Origin: Fusibacter bizertensis
Lineage (GTDB): Bacteria; Bacillota; Clostridia; Peptostreptococcales; Acidaminobacteraceae
Assembly: GCF_029914245.1 (NCBI RefSeq)
Contig: NZ_JARYZI010000016.1
Coordinates: forward strand, 1 to 42,566
Direction: 5' to 3'
DNA length: 42,566 nucleotides
Shown: piece by piece, positions 1 to 6,782 of the stretch
Numbering within the stretch: position 1 is the first letter of the stretch
How the letters are laid out: every line of letters starts with the position of its first letter
Notes under the pieces: generated by a model
Seen by the model: the letters and a program-made list of their open reading frames with translations, nothing else
What the model was told of the DNA's origin: nothing
Database searches by the model: none
Made by a program: the position numbers and the translations under genes

Positions 1-5
1 GCCAT
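1..5 (-). CDS. Start of a leftward gene running off the window (Met-Ala...)
   Basis: Only the ATG (complement of 5-3) and the first bases of the next codon are inside the window. The start is supported by a leftward ribosome binding site, AAAAGGAGT (complement of 20-12), and by a good leftward promoter at 30-59. Nothing can be said about the product from sequence. The dyad in the promoter spacer would fit a MerR-type autoregulated gene, but that is inference. Confidence 0.5.
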
Positions 6-29
6 AGTTGTACTCCTTTTCGTATTTGG

Positions 30-59
30 ATTATACCAAACTATAACAAGGTGTTACAA
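30..59 (-). promoter_or_regulatory. Leftward promoter with a dyad in the spacer
   Basis: Read on the minus strand there is a -35 TTGTAA (59-54), an 18-base spacer and a perfect -10 TATAAT (35-30), followed by an AAGGAG site and an ATG at 5. A 13-base dyad TAACA-CCT-TGTTA (44-56) lies in the spacer and overlaps the -35. A long spacer with a centred dyad is the arrangement seen at MerR-family promoters, so a MerR-type regulator is a reasonable guess for this promoter. Confidence 0.55.
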
Positions 60-1288
60 CTTTAGTTTATCAGGACAATTCACGAATTGCACAAAAAAAG
101 AATAAATTTGATACGAAACCTTTAAAAATTGTAGTGAATTCAAATGAAAAAGATGCTATTAATAATTTAATCAAGTTATTTGATCTATATAAGGGGTTGG
201 AAATATTAGAAAATGATATTAAGTTAATTAGTAAAGAGATTTCTGCAATTAACAGCGCAAACGAGTTCAATTATATCAATAGGATAAACAAAAGAAAATA
301 TGATCAAAATCTTAAAGATATTGAGAAAGAAAATGAGATTCTAAATAGACTAGCACTCAAGTTATCTTTGACATTTAAAGAACAAGAGTTTGATAGAAGA
401 CAGCATCTGAGTTATGAATTAAATGAACTTAGAAAACAAAGAGATATTGAAAAATCAAAGATTAGGCGATTTAATAAAAATTTAATTCAAACAAAGAGCA
501 TGGGGGAAACAACTTTCATGGCATTAACAAATTTTTTTGAAGGGGTTAATATTGATAAATTATCTAAAATAGATAGTTACCATTATTCAATCAATAATAT
601 TTTGTCTAATGAGATGAGAAAAGAAATTGAGAGAACAGAAAGAATAATTGATACATTAGAAAGTGATATAGAGATTTTAGAACAAAGTTTCATTGATAGC
701 TCTATTGAAGGTGATATTCCAGACGATACATTTTCACCATTAAAAGATGTTATAGTTTCAATGAATGAGAAAAAAATTGAAAACGAAATATATATTAAGT
801 TTACAGATAAGAATGAAAAAAAGAAAACTAAACGAGAGCAGTTAGAAAATAATAAAAGTACTACGATTGATCAAATTTGCAATTGTATTAATGATGAAAT
901 GATACGTATTAACTATATAATTTATAGCGATATGAAAAGACCACCAAAATTTAAAGCAGATACAAACAGTCATTTGTTGAGTTTGGAAGATAATACTGGG
1001 ACTGGACGCAGCGACTCGAATTTAGTGATATTTGACTTAAGTATATTACATCTTACTAATTTACCTTTTATTATACATGATAGTATTATGTTTAAAAATA
1101 TTGGAAATTTGCCAATGGTTGAAATCATTAAGTTGTATAATCTTGAAGAAAAACAATGTTTTATTGCGGTTGATGAAATTTCTACTTATGGAATTGAAAT
1201 TGAAAGTATTCTCAAGGAACGAAGTGTAATAAAATTATCAGGTGAAAATGTGTTGTTTACACTAGATTGGACAGGCTATAAACGTTAG
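47..1288 (+). pseudogene. 5'-truncated DUF2326-family ATPase (C-terminal part only)
   Basis: The frame is open from just after a TAA at 44-46 with no ribosome binding site. The first possible start is a GTG at 134 without SD support, so the 5' end looks cut rather than native. The product has a coiled-coil-rich first two thirds. Its C-terminal third carries GTGRSDSNLVIFDLSIL followed by LPFIIHDSIMF, the pattern I associate with the signature and Walker B-like end of DUF2326 (SMC-like ABC ATPase) proteins. Family members normally have an N-terminal Walker A domain and are about 550-600 residues long. Here only about 400 residues remain and no P-loop is present. Related proteins occur in anti-phage ATPase systems, but no partner gene is visible. 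The break coincides with the -35 of the leftward promoter at 30-59, as if foreign DNA joined native DNA there. Confidence 0.65.
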
Positions 1289-1309
1289 ACACAAATATTC
1301 TTCTTCGTA

Positions 1310-1515
1310 TAACACCTTATCCCCATCACTTCGCGACGGGGACACGAGGAACGTTAATGTGAAATTACGCTTCGCTTCATTTCACATTAACGGCGAGCGC
1401 CTACGGCGTTGTAAAGCAATGTGGCTAAGTGCCACATCACTTAACAACACCTTGCCAACAATCCCACTTGCGCGCTAAAGCGCACCGTGGAATCGTCGGC
1501 AAGCCGCCCGCCGTT
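1310..1515. repeat. Cluster of five adjoining hairpins, attC-like
   Basis: This G+C-rich block in an AT-rich region consists of abutting inverted repeats whose ends alternate. A (1310-1356) has TAAC/GTTA ends and a TCCCC/GGGGA inner stem. B (1352-1392) is a perfect 14-bp stem, CGTTAATGTGAAAT paired with ATTTCACATTAACG. C (1389-1410) is a short AAC...GTT element. D (1408-1448) is an 18-bp stem with 15 matches and a 5-base loop. E (1446-1515) is a bulged stem, CTTGCC...GGCAAG, with an inner TGCGC/GCGCA hairpin and AAC...GTT ends. Bulged AAC...GTT hairpins resemble folded integron attC sites, and B and D would then be cassettes without genes. A and C are shorter than usual attC sites, and no integrase gene is present in the window. 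Confidence 0.55.
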
Positions 1516-1526
1516 ATCTGAAACCC
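1513..1526 (+). repeat. Left copy of inverted repeat flanking the nuclease-HTH gene
   Basis: GTTATCTGAAACCC at 1513-1526 is the inverted counterpart of GGGCTTCAGATAAC at 2710-2723 (13 of 14 match). It begins exactly at the GTT end of hairpin E. A complementary start and end of this kind is expected for a gene cassette whose attC boxes pair with each other; terminal inverted repeats of another small element are the alternative. Confidence 0.6.
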
Positions 1527-1635
1527 AAAAGTTTTCTACATGTACTGTTTGATATGATTAGACTTGATGAAATCATAGACAACTCTATATAAAAATCTAG
1601 TATAAAAAATTCTGTGATTCAAAGGGGGAATTTAA

Positions 1636-2676
1636 ATGAGTTCGGTTACTGGGAGAATTAAGAGTGTTGAACAACCAAGAGGTGGATATATTTCAATACG
1701 TAAATTTTCGATGACTATATTTAATGATGATCAAGAATTGAGTGAAGAAAATATTCATTCTAGTTTGGTGGGATTAGCAGTTGATTACTTATTTAGATTT
1801 ATGATAACTAAAGACTCGAATACATCATTTGATATTTCTTTAAAAGGTGCTGAAATTCTTGGACAATATAAAAATGCAGTAAAACTTTTAAAAAAAGTGA
1901 CTGGATTAGATGATGAATCTATTGTTTGTGCATGTAAATTATCCGGGTACGATGTTTGTTATAGAGCTGGAATTTCGTCGTATAAGCCAGTTGAAGAAAT
2001 TGAACCTGATAAATCTACAATTGAAAATATTCGAATAATGGTAAAAAGATGTATTCGTTTTTCAGAAAAAAATGGTCCTATAATTGAATTTGGTTTTACA
2101 TTTGAAGGTGCATATACAGAAATTATTACTACTGGAGATGGAGATTTTTTGACAGAAGATACGTTGTGGGATTTGAAAGTAATAAGTAAAAAACCAAATA
2201 AAAATCAGACTCTTCAAATATTAGTGTATTATCTGATGGGGAAATGTTCAAATTCAAATATCTTTTCAAATATATCAAAAATAGGTATTTTTAACCCGAG
2301 ATTAAATGAGGTTTATTGTATAGATGTTTCGCAAATTGATGATGAAATAATTAATGAAGTTTCATTAAAGGTTATTGGATATGGCGAAATTCAAGAAAAA
2401 ACAGATGAATTGATCACTTTCAATCAAATAAAAGAATACACAACTAAAGAAGTTGCAGAAATCTTGAATTTGAAAACGAGCATGATATATAAGTTAATTA
2501 AAAACAATACAATAAAAGCGTATAAAAAAGGAAATAGGTATTATATATCTAGTGAAGATTTAGAACAGTATGTTTTACACCAAAAAAGATTGGCTTTATA
2601 CTGGAATATTGGAATAGCAGTTTGTGCGTTGATAGTAGTTATTATGTTTATATCGCTTAAACTAGAGCTAGTTTGA
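1636..2676 (+). CDS. Predicted PD-(D/E)XK nuclease with excisionase-type HTH and C-terminal membrane helix
   Basis: The start is an ATG preceded by GGGGG (1624-1628); the protein has 346 residues. The N-terminal half includes a segment around residues 44-56 (LVGLAVDYLFRF) that I recall from uncharacterised Firmicute proteins. Residues 167-195 read like a RecB/Cas4-type PD-(D/E)XK core: GDGDFL (D170), then LWDLKV (D179, K181), then a Gln-rich helix (Q191, Q194). Residues 268-315 form an excisionase/MerR-like helix-turn-helix (TTKEVAEILNLKTSMIYKLI...). Residues 321-341 are a hydrophobic helix followed by a four- to five-residue tail. The gene stands alone between inverted repeats and attC-like hairpins, as a cassette gene would. 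A DNA-targeting, membrane-tethered nuclease is a prediction. Defence, DNA processing and a purely regulatory role remain open. Confidence 0.6.
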   Translation: MSSVTGRIKSVEQPRGGYISIRKFSMTIFNDDQELSEENIHSSLVGLAVDYLFRFMITKDSNTSFDISLKGAEILGQYKNAVKLLKKVTGLDDESIVCACKLSGYDVCYRAGISSYKPVEEIEPDKSTIENIRIMVKRCIRFSEKNGPIIEFGFTFEGAYTEIITTGDGDFLTEDTLWDLKVISKKPNKNQTLQILVYYLMGKCSNSNIFSNISKIGIFNPRLNEVYCIDVSQIDDEIINEVSLKVIGYGEIQEKTDELITFNQIKEYTTKEVAEILNLKTSMIYKLIKNNTIKAYKKGNRYYISSEDLEQYVLHQKRLALYWNIGIAVCALIVVIMFISLKLELV

Positions 2677-2709
2677 ATGAAGTAAAGGTCAAATTATAAT
2701 TAGTAAAAA

Positions 2710-2777
2710 GGGCTTCAGATAACATGTTGTTCACTACATGCACAAGAAATCGGAGTATGTACACGTACGGAACAGCA
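2710..2777. repeat. Right inverted repeat and imperfect hairpin after the nuclease-HTH gene
   Basis: GGGCTTCAGATAAC (2710-2723) pairs with 1513-1526. It is followed by a bulged stem, TGTTGTTC (2725-2732) against GAACAGCA (2770-2777), with TACAT/ATGTA inside. This has the layout of an R''-L''...L' attC half, but the expected final GTT box is absent, so the right end is either decayed or of another kind. Confidence 0.45.
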
Positions 2778-2817
2778 GAAACTTTAGGTGAAACTGCAAG
2801 AAGAATTGGAGAATAAA

Positions 2818-3333
2818 ATGAATATAAGGATTGAACTTGTATCTAAAGATACCTATCAAGAAATATTTGATTTTGAAAGAAAAAATAAGCGTTATTTTGA
2901 AACTATATTACCCCCTCGACCAGATGGCTATAGTCAATTTGAGTCGTTTATAAAAATCATGGACAAGTTGTTAGTTGAGCAGAATCAAGGGGAGTATTAC
3001 ATGTATATAATACGTGACGACAAGAATAGATTTGTCGGAAGAGTCAATTTACAAATTTACGAAAGTGAGAATGGTAAAAAAGCTGATGTGGGGTATCGAA
3101 TAGATTATGATAGTCAGGGCTTAGGAATTGCAAGTCAATCAGTAAAGTCGATTGTGGAAAAAGCTTTTAATGAAATAAAAGTGATGGAAGTAACCGCTGG
3201 AACAGCAAAAGATAATATTGGTTCAAAAAAAGTATTAGAGAAAAATGGATTTAAAATAGTTGGCGAAGAGAAAAATGTATTTAAAATTAAAGATAAATGG
3301 GTAGATGGACTTTTGTATTTAAAAACAAAATAG
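2818..3333 (+). CDS. GNAT family N-acetyltransferase (RimJ/RimL-like)
   Basis: The product has 171 residues. The ATG at 2818 is chosen because GGAG (2808-2811) sits 6 bases upstream. An in-frame GTG at 2788 lies in the attC-like leader without an RBS and is rejected. The acetyl-CoA binding motif A is visible as YRIDYDSQGLGIASQSV (Q-x-x-G-x-A type), and the C-terminal part holds the usual VLEKNGFK helix-strand. Such enzymes transfer acetyl from acetyl-CoA to an amine; the RimJ/RimL branch includes ribosomal-protein and small-molecule acetyltransferases. The substrate is unknown. It is the first of five GNAT genes in this accessory run. Confidence 0.85.
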   Translation: MNIRIELVSKDTYQEIFDFERKNKRYFETILPPRPDGYSQFESFIKIMDKLLVEQNQGEYYMYIIRDDKNRFVGRVNLQIYESENGKKADVGYRIDYDSQGLGIASQSVKSIVEKAFNEIKVMEVTAGTAKDNIGSKKVLEKNGFKIVGEEKNVFKIKDKWVDGLLYLKTK

Positions 3334-3386
3334 CAGCATAAATATATGAAAGTTAAAACTGACGAGTAATTGAATGGAGATGTATT

Positions 3387-3959
3387 ATGAATTTTGATAA
3401 GTTGTTTACTGATTATCCGTACTTAGAATCTGAAGAGTTATTATTAAAAAAAATTGAGCATGCTGATATTGATGATTTTTTTGAACTATGCAGTGATGAC
3501 GAGTTATTCAAGTATAAGCCGGGAAAAGCAAAAAGCAACAAAGAAACGGTAGATAATATGATAGAACATTATGAAAGAGATTTTAACAAGAAAAAGACAA
3601 TTTTTCTTGGAATATACTTAAAAAATGAAAATTCAAAGTTAATTGGACTAGGAGAAATATTTGACTTTGATAAAAAAGTAGATATAGTTACATTTGGCTA
3701 TACGATTAATAAACAGTACTGGGGTAAAGGATTTGCCACAAAATATACAAGAATGATATTGGAATTTCTTATAAATGAAGTAGAAGTTAATAGAATTCAA
3801 GCGTTTGTGTTACCAGAGAACATAAAATCACAAAAAGTTTTAGAAAAATGTGGATTTGTAAAAGAAGGAACAATAAGACAAGGACAGTTCTGGAAGGATA
3901 AGGGGATTGTTGATTTAATTATGTATTCAATCTTGAAAAAAGAGTATATAAATTCATGA
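3387..3959 (+). CDS. GNAT family N-acetyltransferase (RimJ/RimL-like)
   Basis: The product has 190 residues, from an ATG preceded by GGAG with good spacing. Motif A reads YTINKQYWGKGFATKYT (W-G-K-G-x-A). Motif B reads SQKVLEKCGFVKEGTIR, typical of the RimJ/RimL-type acetyltransferase subfamily, which often modifies N-terminal or side-chain amines. The N-terminus (LESEELLLKKIEHADIDDFF) is also the usual opening of that subfamily. It is separated from the previous GNAT by about 50 bases and has its own RBS. It is not a close copy of that gene, so a recent duplication is unlikely. Substrate unknown. Confidence 0.88.
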   Translation: MNFDKLFTDYPYLESEELLLKKIEHADIDDFFELCSDDELFKYKPGKAKSNKETVDNMIEHYERDFNKKKTIFLGIYLKNENSKLIGLGEIFDFDKKVDIVTFGYTINKQYWGKGFATKYTRMILEFLINEVEVNRIQAFVLPENIKSQKVLEKCGFVKEGTIRQGQFWKDKGIVDLIMYSILKKEYINS

Positions 3960-4013
3960 GAAGTGAAGATAAGAATTTATTACTTTGTATAGACTAAATG
4001 AAAGGAAACGAGT

Positions 4014-4676
4014 ATGAATGTTTTATTAGATAGTTCAAATTTTCATGAAGAATGGGCATTTGAAAGATTTTCGAAGTTTATAGATCAAACAACGCAAATT
4101 ACGGTGATACCTTTTGCATTTCATGAGGAATGGGTTAAGGATAATAATGAATGGTATGAGTGTTATGACAGGTTTGAGGGGAAGTTTTACAAAGATATAG
4201 TAAATTCATTTCTTCATTTTGGAGTTTGTGAAGCGCATATAAGATGGATCAATTATTTTGAAAATACAGCAATTGATCTTTCAGAATTATTGAAAAGTAC
4301 TGATATCATATATTTTATCGGTGGATTTCCAGATATGACTATAAGCAGGTTGATCGAGCTGGATATGATGGAATCAATTAACGCATTCGAAGGTATAATT
4401 ATGGGGTGGAGTGCAGGTGCATCTATGCAATCAGCTAAGTACTATATTGCACCGGATAAATACTATAAAATTTATAGTCGGCATATTGGTTTAAACCATA
4501 TCAATGACTTTGCAGTTCAGGTACATTATTCTGGAGCAACTGAGCAAATTGAAAGCATGAGGAAGTTTATAAAAGATACAGGATTAAGAGTATATACATT
4601 GGAGAGAAATAGTGCAGTAATCGTCAAAGATGATCAGCTAGAGCTAATTGGGAATGCAAAAGAGTATATCGGTTAA
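4014..4676 (+). CDS. Type 1 glutamine amidotransferase-like / peptidase S51-like protein
   Basis: The product has 220 residues, from an ATG behind AAGGAAACGAGT. A nucleophile elbow GWSAGA places the presumed catalytic serine at residue 133, and the preceding motif IYFIGGFPDMTISRLI is the conserved strand-loop of the S51 (PepE/cyanophycinase-like) fold. These enzymes are class I glutamine-amidotransferase-like serine hydrolases that cleave Asp-X dipeptides or related amide bonds. The protein is near the PepE length. There is no signal peptide, so it is cytoplasmic. It sits among unrelated small enzymes, so context does not fix the substrate. Confidence 0.75.
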   Translation: MNVLLDSSNFHEEWAFERFSKFIDQTTQITVIPFAFHEEWVKDNNEWYECYDRFEGKFYKDIVNSFLHFGVCEAHIRWINYFENTAIDLSELLKSTDIIYFIGGFPDMTISRLIELDMMESINAFEGIIMGWSAGASMQSAKYYIAPDKYYKIYSRHIGLNHINDFAVQVHYSGATEQIESMRKFIKDTGLRVYTLERNSAVIVKDDQLELIGNAKEYIG

Positions 4677-4731
4677 ATGCACACTATTTTGCGATATATA
4701 GTAGTTCATATAAGAAAGGAGATGTTGTAAG

Positions 4732-5256
4732 GTGGGGATATTAATAACGATGGAAATCTCATTATTGACGTTATACATGATACATATTAGTCTTCAATAT
4801 TTTAGAAAAAGAAAAAATTTAACAAAGAGTAAAGTTGAAATTATAAAAATCAAAACATATGATTCAGACGCTTACGTGGTATCTTTTCTCTTGATCTATA
4901 TCGTTTATAGGTCTTGGAGTCAACTTAATCTGATGGGAAATGAATTCAACTATTTAGTATTATGTTTTCTTATCTCAATTATTGCAATAATTAAAATTGT
5001 TGAATTGTTTAAGCCGTTGAGGATACATGAAAATGGAATATATAGTGGTAACAGATTTATAGATTGGAATGATATAATTGAGTATAGGTGGCAAGTTGTT
5101 TATACAGATAAAATTGAAAGGTTAACTGTGAAAACTAACAGAAAGACATTATTTCATCTGCTTAAAGAATTTAATCTGAAGGTTAATATAACCATTGAAA
5201 ATAAGATGGAAATTGATGAAATAATTAAAGAAAAAATTGCTGGAAAATCTAATTGA
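4732..5256 (+). CDS. Small membrane protein with a PH-like C-terminal domain
   Basis: The product has 174 residues. The GTG start at 4732 is chosen because AAGGAG at 4716-4721 is 10 bases upstream; the in-frame ATG at 4750 is too far from any SD. Hydrophobic helices lie near residues 3-20 and 50-62, with another near 73-92. The C-terminal 75 residues (IHENGIYSGNRFIDWNDI..YRW) resemble the small beta-sandwich domain of YcxB/DUF5673-type proteins, an impression from pattern only. Function unknown. Confidence 0.6.
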   Translation: MGILITMEISLLTLYMIHISLQYFRKRKNLTKSKVEIIKIKTYDSDAYVVSFLLIYIVYRSWSQLNLMGNEFNYLVLCFLISIIAIIKIVELFKPLRIHENGIYSGNRFIDWNDIIEYRWQVVYTDKIERLTVKTNRKTLFHLLKEFNLKVNITIENKMEIDEIIKEKIAGKSN

Positions 5257-5517
5257 TGGATCTGCATATACTGGAAAATCAACGATGTAAAAATTATTAT
5301 CTCAAAGATAAAAATTGATATATTTAACAAGAGCTTAGGTGAAAACAACAAAATTGAGACTATTAGAGGTTTAAAAGATTTTTTATCCTGATTGCTTTAA
5401 TTAATATCTATCTATATTTTAAAATGAGTAGATTTTTTATCAAGTATCAAATTCTATGGATACAGGTGTGTTGGATCACTTGGTTCAATGATGAGTCTCA
5501 GTGCAAATGGAGAAAAT
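5257..5517. other. AT-rich intergenic stretch, possible gene remnant
   Basis: No intact gene was found in these 261 bases. One frame just after the previous stop reads IDGSAYTGKSTM before a TAA at about 5291, then remains open for about 34 codons to a TGA near 5392. GSAYTGKST fits a Walker A pattern, so this could be scraps of a decayed P-loop gene, but chance cannot be excluded. The decamer CTGGAAAATC occurs twice here (about 5240 and 5270). Confidence 0.25.
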
Positions 5518-6348
5518 ATGAAAATTGCAGTCGTAAATTTTAATTCAAAGAAGAATGTCGATCATAATATCGCTAAGATGAAAAAGTATATATTTGAAGC
5601 GATTAATAGTAATGTGGATTTTATCATATTTCCAGAATTATGCTTAACAGGCTATCAACATTATATGAATAATCCTTACGTTTTTAGTAAAGTGAAGTTT
5701 GAGCAAGTTGTTGAAGAATTTATCAAGATTGCAAGTAAGTATAGAATAACTATTTGTTTTGGATCACCGTATTTTGAAAATGATAAGGTTTATAATGCAG
5801 CAATAGTTATCAGTACTGATAAAACGGTGAAGGGTTATAAAAAAATACACTTATATGGCATTGAACATAAATTATTTTCAAAAGGTACCAATCCAGTGAT
5901 TTTGGAAACAGTGTTTGGTAAGATAGGCTTTGGAATTTGCTATGATACGATTAGTTTTCCAGAACTCATCAGATATTATGCGCACAATGGTGTGAATCTT
6001 TATGTTAATCTCTCTGCGATTCAATTGTCCACTATTAAAGAATCTAAAGATTATATAAAACGTGCATTAGAGTACCATGTTCAAAGTAACGGTATATATA
6101 TTGCGAGTTCCAATGTATCTGGTACACAAAATAGAGAAAAGTTTTTAGGTGGTAGCTGTGTTGTTGGCCCAGACCATTTAAATGAAATACCAGTTCATTA
6201 TTATTGTAATTCAAAGCTCTCGATGAAATCTGAGTTATTTATCGCTGAAGTAAACTTAAATGAAAACTTAAGATTTATATTTGATGGGAATCGATTTAAT
6301 AAGATTCCTGATTTTAATATAGATTTATACAGATCTTGGTATACATGA
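5518..6348 (+). CDS. Carbon-nitrogen hydrolase (nitrilase superfamily)
   Basis: The product has 276 residues from the ATG at 5518, which has GGAG (5509-5512) immediately upstream. Upstream in-frame ATGs at 5488/5491 have no SD. All three catalytic residues of the superfamily are visible: Glu40 in FPELCLTGY, Lys109 in YKKIHLYG, and Cys141 in GFGICYDT. Family enzymes hydrolyse amides or nitriles, or transfer the acyl group, through a cysteine thioester. The length matches the omega-amidase and carbamoylputrescine amidase branches, but the specificity cannot be told. Likely a cytoplasmic homo-oligomer. Confidence 0.88.
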   Translation: MKIAVVNFNSKKNVDHNIAKMKKYIFEAINSNVDFIIFPELCLTGYQHYMNNPYVFSKVKFEQVVEEFIKIASKYRITICFGSPYFENDKVYNAAIVISTDKTVKGYKKIHLYGIEHKLFSKGTNPVILETVFGKIGFGICYDTISFPELIRYYAHNGVNLYVNLSAIQLSTIKESKDYIKRALEYHVQSNGIYIASSNVSGTQNREKFLGGSCVVGPDHLNEIPVHYYCNSKLSMKSELFIAEVNLNENLRFIFDGNRFNKIPDFNIDLYRSWYT

Positions 6349-6380
6349 TTAAATCACAAAACATATAAGGAGTACAGACC

Positions 6381-6725
6381 ATGAAATCAATTAATCTAAG
6401 CAACATCATGTGTTCACTTATCGTAGGCGTTGCAGTTATAATTGGTGCTATTATACTTCAATATCCAAGTAGTATCACAGATACAAAAATGGTAAATAGC
6501 GAAGAGGTTACTCAAATGAATCCTTTGATGACAGTAAAAGAAACGGCGGAATATTTGAATTTAACCTAATCACAAGTATGGATCATCATCAATGCTGAAG
6601 CATACAGTGAAAACATAGGTATGCGGTTTCCTGCAGTAAAAATTTATAAGGCTACATATACAAGTACTATTGGGCTAGTTGAATGGTTGCAAGACGCAGC
6701 TGTTCATTCAAAAGAATTTAATTAA
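6381..6725 (+). pseudogene. Membrane-anchored excisionase-type HTH protein with an in-frame stop
   Basis: The gene starts at ATG 6381 behind AAGGAG. Translation gives a short hydrophobic helix (residues 12-28), a linker, and then the first part of an excisionase-type HTH, MTVKETAEYLNLT. A TAA at 6567-6569 interrupts it. The same frame continues without further stops for 51 codons (SQVWIIINAEAYSE... to ...EWLQDAAVHSKEFN) up to TAA 6723-6725. Family members typically read NLTES at the break, so a single GAA-to-TAA change would explain it. The HTH plus one membrane helix mirrors the architecture at 1636-2676, though in the opposite order. The DNA-binding recognition helix is lost unless there is read-through. 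Confidence 0.7.
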
Positions 6726-6782
6726 TTTTAACCGATTTTATTTCATCCAGTAAGTGTGAACACAAACCAAGGAGTAAATCAT

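Noticed and set aside
44-56. TAACAAGGTGTTA as another attC-like element, matching AACACCTT in the hairpin block
   Set aside because: It is better explained as the dyad in the spacer of the leftward promoter at 30-59; no bulged stem follows it.
2788-2817. In-frame GTG start for the first GNAT gene
   Set aside because: There is no SD, and it lies in the hairpin-rich leader; ATG 2818 with GGAG is better.
6567-6569. In-frame stop as a selenocysteine or read-through codon
   Set aside because: The codon is TAA, not TGA, and no SECIS-like structure was noticed; a nonsense mutation is simpler.
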